Origin: an uncultured Eubacteriales bacterium
Lineage (GTDB): Bacteria; Bacillota; Clostridia; Lachnospirales; Lachnospiraceae
DNA: 10,318 bases
Assembly (NCBI GenBank): GCA_902783795.1
Contig: CACZSO010000148.1
Location: 1 to 10,318, forward strand
Reading direction: 5' to 3'
Shown here: positions 1 through 4,270 of the stretch, piece after piece
How the letters are laid out: the number at the start of each line of letters is the position of its first letter
How positions within the stretch are numbered: the stretch's first letter is position 1
Notes under the pieces: generated by a model
Told to the model about the DNA's origin: nothing
What the model saw: the letters and a program-made list of their open reading frames with translations, nothing else
Database searches by the model: none
Program-made: the position numbers and the translations under genes

Positions 1-393
1 TATCACATTGGAATACTTGCCCATGATCTCGATCATGAGATGGACGGTGGTAAGGTCTCCCATCTCATTTAAATGCTCCAGAGCCATATCCATGACGCGT
101 TCCAGTCCCGGCTGTGTCACGGAAAGGACCCGGGCACTGGAAAGATATTTTCTAAGCAGCATGCAGAACGCCGGCGCACTTAAGGGCGCTGCCTTACTGT
201 CTTCGGAAAAATAGATCAGAGGCAGGGAAGGATTTGCAGAAATAAACAGCTTTTTTTCTCCCTGTGCAAGGGTGCGGAAAGTGATCTGGAGTTCTTCTTT
301 TTCGGGCTGCTGGATCTTTGAGATGCGGGCATTCTTAAGGGTATGGTCAAGTTCGTTTGTCAATGCACGCATAAAAACACCGTCAAAAGCCAT
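1..393 (-). CDS. rqcH: RqcH / NFACT-family protein (FbpA-like), N-terminal part, cut by window edge
   Basis: The first 131 codons read from position 393 leftwards and run off the window with no stop. The start MAFDGVFMRALTNEL, then KIQQPEKEEL, FISANPSLPLIYF, FCMLLRKYL, QPGLERV and GDLTT..LMIEIMGKYSN match the NFACT-N domain in order. Family knowledge: RqcH (Rqc2 homologue, formerly annotated as fibronectin-binding protein) binds stalled 50S subunits carrying peptidyl-tRNA and recruits tRNA-Ala for C-terminal alanine tailing; it acts in the cytosol. The ATG is preceded by TAAGGAGGTG with a 7-nt gap, an unusually strong ribosome binding site, and by a consensus promoter at 439-467. Full-length members are about 570-590 residues, so most of the gene lies outside. 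It is transcribed away from everything else in the window. Confidence in the family is high. Confidence 0.95.
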   Translation of the reverse strand, partial: MAFDGVFMRALTNELDHTLKNARISKIQQPEKEELQITFRTLAQGEKKLFISANPSLPLIYFSEDSKAAPLSAPAFCMLLRKYLSSARVLSVTQPGLERVMDMALEHLNEMGDLTTVHLMIEIMGKYSNVI

Positions 394-438
394 TGAAGAT
401 CACCTCCTTATCCTGAATATCTCTAAAAAAGCCATTTT

Positions 439-467
439 ATTATACAACGTTTTTTCTTTTGTGACAA
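439..467 (-). promoter_or_regulatory. Sigma-A-type promoter for rqcH
   Basis: On the minus strand, TTGTCA (467-462) and TATAAT (444-439) are separated by exactly 17 bp. The -10 box ends 45 bp before the rqcH start codon, giving a short leader that contains the AGGAGG site at 404-409. Seen directly; promoter activity is inferred. Confidence 0.8.
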
Positions 468-677
468 GTATCCCATCAATAGCCGGACATCATTTTGCAT
501 AAAAGACCAGTGTATCAGAGATCATCAGAGGATACAAACGGGCAGGCCGTATTCAGGACTTTCCATCGTGAAAAACATTGTCCTTTTTGCATGTAGGTCC
601 TGTTATAAAAAAGAATACCGAGAGAGGAGCGGAATCCGGTCTTACATTATAAAGAAAGTTGAAAATAACGGTATTAC

Positions 678-705
678 TTGACACCGGGGATTTTCAATGT
701 ATAAT
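678..705 (+). promoter_or_regulatory. Sigma-A-type promoter for the cupin operon
   Basis: A perfect TTGACA (678-683) and a perfect TATAAT (700-705) are separated by 16 bp. Transcription would start near 712, giving a leader of about 85 nt before the TTG start at 798. The two consensus hexamers make this one of the strongest-looking promoters in the window. Confidence 0.82.
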
Positions 706-797
706 AAAAATAATCTGTTAACGACTTCCTAAGACAGCTTTAGCAGATAATATAATAGTAGATCATACTTATTTATGAAACAAGAAAGGAAACTTCT

Positions 798-1982
798 TTG
801 AGAAATCAATTACGTCGGGGAGGCTTAAAATATATCAGTTTTATCATCCTCGATCTTTTGTGTCTTGTTTTGTCGAATGTGATCGCTGTACAGCTCTACC
901 TGAGATATGGAGATCTTCCCTTAAATCTTTCAGAATATGCTGTACTGGTGGGCTATATGCTTGTCATCGATCTGGGTGTTACTCTTGTAGTAAACACCTT
1001 GAACAGGGTGCTTCGGAGAAAATTCACGAAAGAACTTACACAAAGTGTCAAGCATGTGGGGATCAGTTTTGTAATGCTGGCCCTGCTGCTGTTTTCCACA
1101 AAACAGGGAGCTGCCTTTTCACGTATCACCATATATATGGCCTATGCCATCTATCTGATATTGCTGATACTTTTCCGCACGGCCTGGAAAGCTTTGCTTC
1201 GCGCCTTAAGACGTGATAAAAAGAACCCAATGGCTCTTCTCGTTACGACCACCGGTTATGCCGATGAAGGTGCCGGCGTGGTAGAAAATGCTAAGATGAC
1301 AGTGAAGGGCATCTTTATCACGGATAAGACAAACGAAGGTAAGCTGGGGAATATCCCCACCATAGTGGATAGAGGGGATGCCGCCGCTTTTCTTTGCTGG
1401 AAATGGATCGATAAGGTCTACATCTGCGGTCCCGATAACATCGATGTTCCTGACAGTCTTCTTCTTGCCTGCAGGCAGATGAAGATCCCGGTCTACACGA
1501 CCCCGGCCAGGAAGAGTTTTTACTATGAGCTCGTAAAGATCAGGACAGCCTTGTCCAAAGATGATAAAAGCACCGGCCTTTCTTTCTTTGAAGCGGAGCA
1601 TGATATTCCCTTCAGGATCAGCCGTTTCTACACTATTTTTGAGTCTGAACAGGATCATCAGAAGGGATTCCATCCCCATAAACAGAGCTGGCATCTGCTT
1701 TTCTGTCCCTACGGGTCTATCGACGTACAGATCGATACAGGAAGGGAAAGAAAGACCATCAGTCTGTCGGATCCGGCTACCGGCCTGATCCTGCATCCCA
1801 GTGTATGGCGTGAGATGTTCTGGAGAAAGCCGGGAAGCGTGCTTTGCGTAGCCGCTTCCGGTCATTATGAATCGAATAAGCTTAGGAATGATTATAGTGC
1901 TTATCTGAAATTCCTTCAGGAGAAAGAATGGTCTGCTACCATTGAATCGGCAGAGATCATGGGTGAGAACATCACACAGTAA
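798..1982 (+). CDS. Membrane protein with sugar-transferase-type N-terminal half fused to an FdtA/QdtA-like cupin
   Basis: The protein has 394 residues in three parts. Residues 11-127 contain about four membrane segments. Residues 145-240 resemble the Rossmann-like CoA_binding_3 region of WbaP-type polyprenyl-phosphate sugar transferases (LLVTTTG, VKGIFITDK, NIPTI, IDKVYICGP, IPVYTTP). Residues 262-378 form an FdtA/QdtA-type cupin: DIPFRISRFYTIF, a kept His pair in FHPHK (H292, H294), and HPSVWREM. The PF02397 catalytic domain that normally follows the first two parts is absent. FdtA-family cupins isomerise dTDP-4-keto-6-deoxyglucose; whether this one does is unknown. The TTG start is chosen because AAAGGA lies 7 nt upstream and no in-frame ATG precedes the first membrane segment. 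The next gene, 26 bp downstream, carries a paralogous cupin. A role in cell-envelope glycan synthesis is inferred. Confidence 0.8.
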   Translation: MRNQLRRGGLKYISFIILDLLCLVLSNVIAVQLYLRYGDLPLNLSEYAVLVGYMLVIDLGVTLVVNTLNRVLRRKFTKELTQSVKHVGISFVMLALLLFSTKQGAAFSRITIYMAYAIYLILLILFRTAWKALLRALRRDKKNPMALLVTTTGYADEGAGVVENAKMTVKGIFITDKTNEGKLGNIPTIVDRGDAAAFLCWKWIDKVYICGPDNIDVPDSLLLACRQMKIPVYTTPARKSFYYELVKIRTALSKDDKSTGLSFFEAEHDIPFRISRFYTIFESEQDHQKGFHPHKQSWHLLFCPYGSIDVQIDTGRERKTISLSDPATGLILHPSVWREMFWRKPGSVLCVAASGHYESNKLRNDYSAYLKFLQEKEWSATIESAEIMGENITQ

Positions 1983-2008
1983 GATGATCTGATAAACGGA
2001 GAAAGAAG

Positions 2009-2455
2009 ATGAATGAATTCTATGCCGGCATAAAGATGCTTGATTTCCCAGAGTTCAATAATGGCGGGTTTGTGGAAGTGGAAGGCCTTAGGGATGTGCC
2101 TTTCGAGATCAAACGTATCTTCTATATTTTCGGAGAAGGGAATGTGGGAACGGTACGCGGAAAACACAGCAATCGTAAATCTGAATTCGTACTGTTTAAT
2201 GTAAAAGGCCGCAGCAAGGTGAAGACCATAGATGAAAACGGAGAAGAAGCTATCTATGAACTGAATAAACCTAATCAGGCCATCTACCTCCCCCGTATGG
2301 TATGGAAAGAAATGTATGATTTCAGCAGAGATTCTGTACTGATGGTCCTGACAAATGAGTACTATGACTCTGATGAATATATCCGGAATTTTGATAATTT
2401 CGTGGATGAGATCAAAAATCTGACAAAAAACAGTACTTCATCCGGTACTGAGTAA
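2009..2455 (+). CDS. Stand-alone FdtA/QdtA-like sugar-isomerase cupin
   Basis: This soluble protein of 148 residues has the size of single-domain FdtA (3,4-ketoisomerase) cupins. Supporting motifs are RDVPFEIKRIFYIF (28-41), IYLPRMVWKEMYDFS (92-106) and EYYDSDEYIRNFDNF (117-131), all typical of the family. It is paralogous to the cupin at the end of the preceding gene. In the family's paired-His motif (H-x-H) only the first His is kept: RGKHSNRK, with H53 present and the second position changed to N55. It may therefore be impaired or altered in catalysis and act as a partner for, or binder of, the same ligand as its neighbour; this is inference. It has a GGAGAAAG site 4-9 nt before the ATG and is probably cotranscribed with the preceding gene. 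No sugar aminotransferase or dTDP-glucose gene is near. Confidence 0.82.
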   Translation: MNEFYAGIKMLDFPEFNNGGFVEVEGLRDVPFEIKRIFYIFGEGNVGTVRGKHSNRKSEFVLFNVKGRSKVKTIDENGEEAIYELNKPNQAIYLPRMVWKEMYDFSRDSVLMVLTNEYYDSDEYIRNFDNFVDEIKNLTKNSTSSGTE

Positions 2456-2491
2456 AAGGCTGTAAAGCCGGCAGACAAATCACATAAAAAT

Positions 2492-2595
2492 ATAATAACA
2501 GGGGTGCTGAGCGTGGCCCGCCACGCTGTGCTGAGACGGTATATTGCCGAACCCTTAACCTGAAACGGATAATGCCGGCGGAGGTAGCTTATTAT
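2492..2595 (+). promoter_or_regulatory. TPP riboswitch (THI box) aptamer
   Basis: The conserved TPP aptamer elements occur in order: GGGGTGC (2501-2507), CTGAGA (2531-2536, pyrimidine-binding), ACCCTT (2551-2556), ACCTGA, then GGATAATGCC (2567-2576) and GCGGAGG (2578-2584, pyrophosphate-binding side). Stems visible by eye are P1 ATAATAA (2492-2498) with TTATTAT (2589-2595), P3 AGCGTGG/CCACGCT (2510-2516 with 2521-2527), a small extra stem CGGT/GCCG (2537-2540 with 2546-2549), P4 CCT/AGG and P5 CGG/CCG around ATAATG. It lies directly upstream of thiT-thiN, the expected targets of repression by TPP. Confidence 0.96.
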
Positions 2596-2603
2596 TTCAA
2601 ATG

Positions 2604-2638
2604 AAACCGCATGTCCTTACAGGAAGTGCGGTTTTTTT
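2604..2638 (+). terminator. Intrinsic terminator of the TPP riboswitch (expression platform)
   Basis: AAACCGCAT (2604-2612) pairs with GTGCGGTTT (2626-2634), and an inner TCCT/AGGA stem (2614-2617 with 2621-2624) closes a TAC loop, with one G/A mismatch between the two. The hairpin ends in a T-run to 2638. It sits between the aptamer and the thiT ribosome binding site, so TPP-dependent premature termination is the likely mechanism. A competing antiterminator was not obvious by eye. Confidence 0.88.
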
Positions 2639-2656
2639 AAATTCAGGAGGTAACTT

Positions 2657-3466
2657 ATGAAAAATGCATCATTAGCCAGGAAATTAACAGAATCGGCCAT
2701 TATGCTGGCCCTGGGCACCATCTTGAGCCTGATCAAACTCATCGACCTGCCTTATGGCGGATCCGTGACAGTAGCATCCATGCTGCCCACCATCATCATT
2801 GCTTATCGGTGGGGCCTTAAATGGGGCCTTCTGACCGGCTTTGTCACTGGTATCATCCAGCAGTTATTAGGCCTCAACACTCTATCTTATGTCACTACCT
2901 GGCAGTCCATCGTCGCAGTGATCGTACTGGATTATCTGGTAGCTTTTGCCAGTGAGGGCTTTGGCGGGGTGTTCCGCAAAAAGCATCCTCAAAATACGGC
3001 TTTGATCCTGGGTGTAGTATTGGCATGTATTATTCGTTACGTCTGCCATGTGATCTCCGGTGCCACTGTATGGGCAGGGCTTTCCATTCCTACAGAAGCG
3101 GCACTCATATATTCCCTGGGCTATAATGCCACCTATATGATCCCGGAGACTATCGTAACTGCCATTGCTGCCTTTTATATCGGTTCCATGTTGGATTTCA
3201 GAAGAGACAGGATCACCCGGGTGCCTGATAAGAAGGGCAATGCCAATGCTTTGATCCGCTGGGCCGGGGGTGTCGTTGCCGGCCTCGTTATCATAGTCGA
3301 TACAGTTCTGGTTTTTGCCAAACTTCAGAATTCTGAGAGTGGTGAATTTGATATCAAAGGACTTTCATCAGTGAACTGGGTCCTGATCCTGATCATCACG
3401 GCCGCAGGACTCTTGGTTTCTCTTTCCATTTATCTCTTCTCTAAAAGAAGTGCGGCTAAGTCATGA
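2657..3466 (+). CDS. thiT: ThiT, thiamine-binding S component of an ECF transporter, with C-terminal extension
   Basis: This 269-residue membrane protein matches ThiT: GGSVTVASMLP (34-44), RWGLKWGLLTG (51-61), and RYVCHVISG followed by YSLGYNATYMIPE. From memory of Lactococcus ThiT, thiamine contacts H125, G129, W133, Y146 and N151 correspond with the same spacing to H131, G135, W139, Y152 and N157; the acidic contact E84 may correspond to D92. S components bind thiamine and work with a shared EcfT/EcfA module encoded elsewhere. Known ThiTs are about 180-200 residues; here about 75 extra residues add two further hydrophobic segments (about 200-221 and 240-262). AGGAGG with a 6-nt gap fixes the ATG. 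The gene follows a TPP riboswitch and overlaps thiN by 4 bp (ATGA), so both are made when TPP is low. Confidence 0.95.
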   Translation: MKNASLARKLTESAIMLALGTILSLIKLIDLPYGGSVTVASMLPTIIIAYRWGLKWGLLTGFVTGIIQQLLGLNTLSYVTTWQSIVAVIVLDYLVAFASEGFGGVFRKKHPQNTALILGVVLACIIRYVCHVISGATVWAGLSIPTEAALIYSLGYNATYMIPETIVTAIAAFYIGSMLDFRRDRITRVPDKKGNANALIRWAGGVVAGLVIIVDTVLVFAKLQNSESGEFDIKGLSSVNWVLILIITAAGLLVSLSIYLFSKRSAAKS

Positions 3467-4098
3467 AACAGGGCCGTTTTATTATTGTTGGCGCCGGAGA
3501 TGTGCATCCGGAAGATCTGACTTTTGAGCGGGAAGCGGACGATGTCATTTGTGCTGCCGATGCGGGTCATCTGGCGCTTTTGAAGGCGGGGATCTTACCA
3601 GACCTTATCATCGGTGATTTTGATTCCTCTGAGTTCCCCGAGGTAAACACAGAGATCATACAGCTGCCGGTAGAAAAAGATGATACAGACACAGTGTACT
3701 GCGTTAAAGAAGGGTTAAAACGGGGATACAGACAGTTTCTTATTATTGGCGCTTTGGGAGGCCGGAGGATCTCCCATACCGTGGCAAATATCCAGATGCT
3801 GAGTATGATCCGTGAAGCCGGGGCTTATGCAGAGATCATTGCCGGAAAAACCACCATGTTTATCCTTAGGGGTGGGGAAAACCATCAGTTTTCCTCTGAC
3901 TGCACCGGGACCGTATCCTTTTTTGCGCTGTCTGATCAGGCGATCGTCTCCCTGAAGAATTTCTATTATTCTCTGGAGGAGGGAGAACTGTCCCGTTTTT
4001 ATCCCTTAGGGGTCAGCAATCATTTTATCGGAAAAGAAGCAGAGATCAGGGTCCGGTCCGGCGAAGTCCTTTCAATCGTAGAAAGTGATATGGAATAA
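3463..4098 (+). CDS. thiN: Thiamine pyrophosphokinase
   Basis: The 211-residue length is typical of thiamine pyrophosphokinase, which converts thiamine plus ATP to TPP and AMP in the cytosol. Family motifs are in order: AADAG (31-35), PDLIIGDFDS (46-55), EKDDTD (71-76, Mg/ATP-binding acids), GALGGRR..H..AN (96-109), and LGVSNHF (182-188, thiamine end). The start ATG overlaps the thiT stop, showing translational coupling: the transporter brings in thiamine and this enzyme traps it as TPP, which feeds back on the riboswitch. One oddity: the usual GGRxDH motif reads GGRRISH, with one extra residue and Ser104 in place of the Asp. The other acidic residues are intact, so activity is still expected. 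No thiamine biosynthesis gene lies in the window, consistent with a salvage unit. Confidence 0.95.
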   Translation: MKQGRFIIVGAGDVHPEDLTFEREADDVICAADAGHLALLKAGILPDLIIGDFDSSEFPEVNTEIIQLPVEKDDTDTVYCVKEGLKRGYRQFLIIGALGGRRISHTVANIQMLSMIREAGAYAEIIAGKTTMFILRGGENHQFSSDCTGTVSFFALSDQAIVSLKNFYYSLEEGELSRFYPLGVSNHFIGKEAEIRVRSGEVLSIVESDME

Positions 4099-4143
4099 TA
4101 TTTCATCCTGTCTTATCTTTCACAGAAGTATCACAATTTATTC

Positions 4144-4168
4144 AAAGCGCACATCTTGACGCTTTTTT
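4144..4168 (+). terminator. Possible weak intrinsic terminator after thiN
   Basis: AAAGCG (4144-4149) and CGCTTT (4160-4165) form a 6-bp inverted repeat with a 10-nt loop, followed by further Ts to 4168. The stem is short and half A-T, so termination would be weak. The same bases overlap the -35 box of the next promoter, so the repeat could instead be a protein-binding site. Confidence 0.35.
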
Positions 4169-4184
4169 CCAAATTAACTATAAT
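4156..4184 (+). promoter_or_regulatory. Sigma-A-type promoter for the acidic protein-mcsA-mcsB-clpC operon
   Basis: TTGACG (4156-4161) and TATAAT (4179-4184) are separated by 17 bp. Transcription would start near 4190-4192, with a leader of about 80 nt to the ATG at 4271. No other convincing promoter was seen in the short gaps further down the operon. No CtsR-type tandem GGTCAAA or CIRCE (TTAGCACTC-GAGTGCTAA) element is present. Confidence 0.82.
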
Positions 4185-4270
4185 AGAAAGCGCAGGGGAT
4201 AGGTTTCAGGAGACTGAGGCCTGTTCTTCTGTGGTTTTTAAATTGATCATAAATTCTTTGGAGAAAGCTG

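Larger units (their letters stand above)
394..797. other. Divergent intergenic region between rqcH and the cupin operon
   Basis: This 404-bp gap contains the rqcH promoter near its left end and the promoter of the rightward operon at 678-705. The middle part (about 468-677) holds no convincing ORF with a ribosome binding site, no clear hairpin with a T-run and no recognisable RNA family. AT-rich -10-like strings at 603-609 and 646-651 have no matching -35 box. The leader of the rightward operon (about 712-797) has no recognised riboswitch fold. Confidence 0.6.
4144..4194. repeat. AAAGCGCA direct repeat plus inverted AAAGCG copy around the operon promoter
   Basis: AAAGCGCA occurs at 4144-4151, just upstream of the -35 box, and again at 4187-4194, over the expected transcription start. 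A third copy of the core lies inverted as CGCTTT at 4160-4165 in the spacer. The outer copies are 43 bp apart, about four helical turns. This could be an operator, but an 8-bp match in a region of this size can also arise by chance. Confidence 0.4.

Noticed and set aside
751..756. A second TATAAT in the leader of the cupin operon
   Set aside because: It has no -35 box at 16-18 bp, whereas the promoter at 678-705 has both hexamers.
775..801. Mini-ORF of 8 codons ending in a TTGA overlap with the TTG start at 798
   Set aside because: There is no ribosome binding site before its ATG, and the AAAGGA within it serves the TTG start. It is probably chance.
1206..1865. Long minus-strand ORF (219 codons) opposite the fusion gene
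   Set aside because: The plus-strand frame has clear family motifs, a promoter and a ribosome binding site; the antisense frame shows no domain and is an opposite-strand shadow.
2431..2450. Inverted repeat CAGTAC/GTACTG at the end of the soluble cupin gene, as a terminator
   Set aside because: The stem is only 6 bp, lies inside the coding region and has no following T-run. The small GGCT/AGCC hairpin at 2458-2469 is also too weak and lacks a T-run.
2491..2496. A perfect TATAAT just before the TPP aptamer
   Set aside because: It overlaps the 5' strand of P1, so transcription from it would leave the aptamer without P1, and no -35 box lies about 17 bp upstream. The A-T content is explained by P1. 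The true promoter of thiT-thiN was not found; read-through from the cupin genes is possible.
4099..4270. Search for CtsR tandem heptads or CIRCE before the clpC operon
   Set aside because: Neither motif was found; only the AAAGCG repeats are present.
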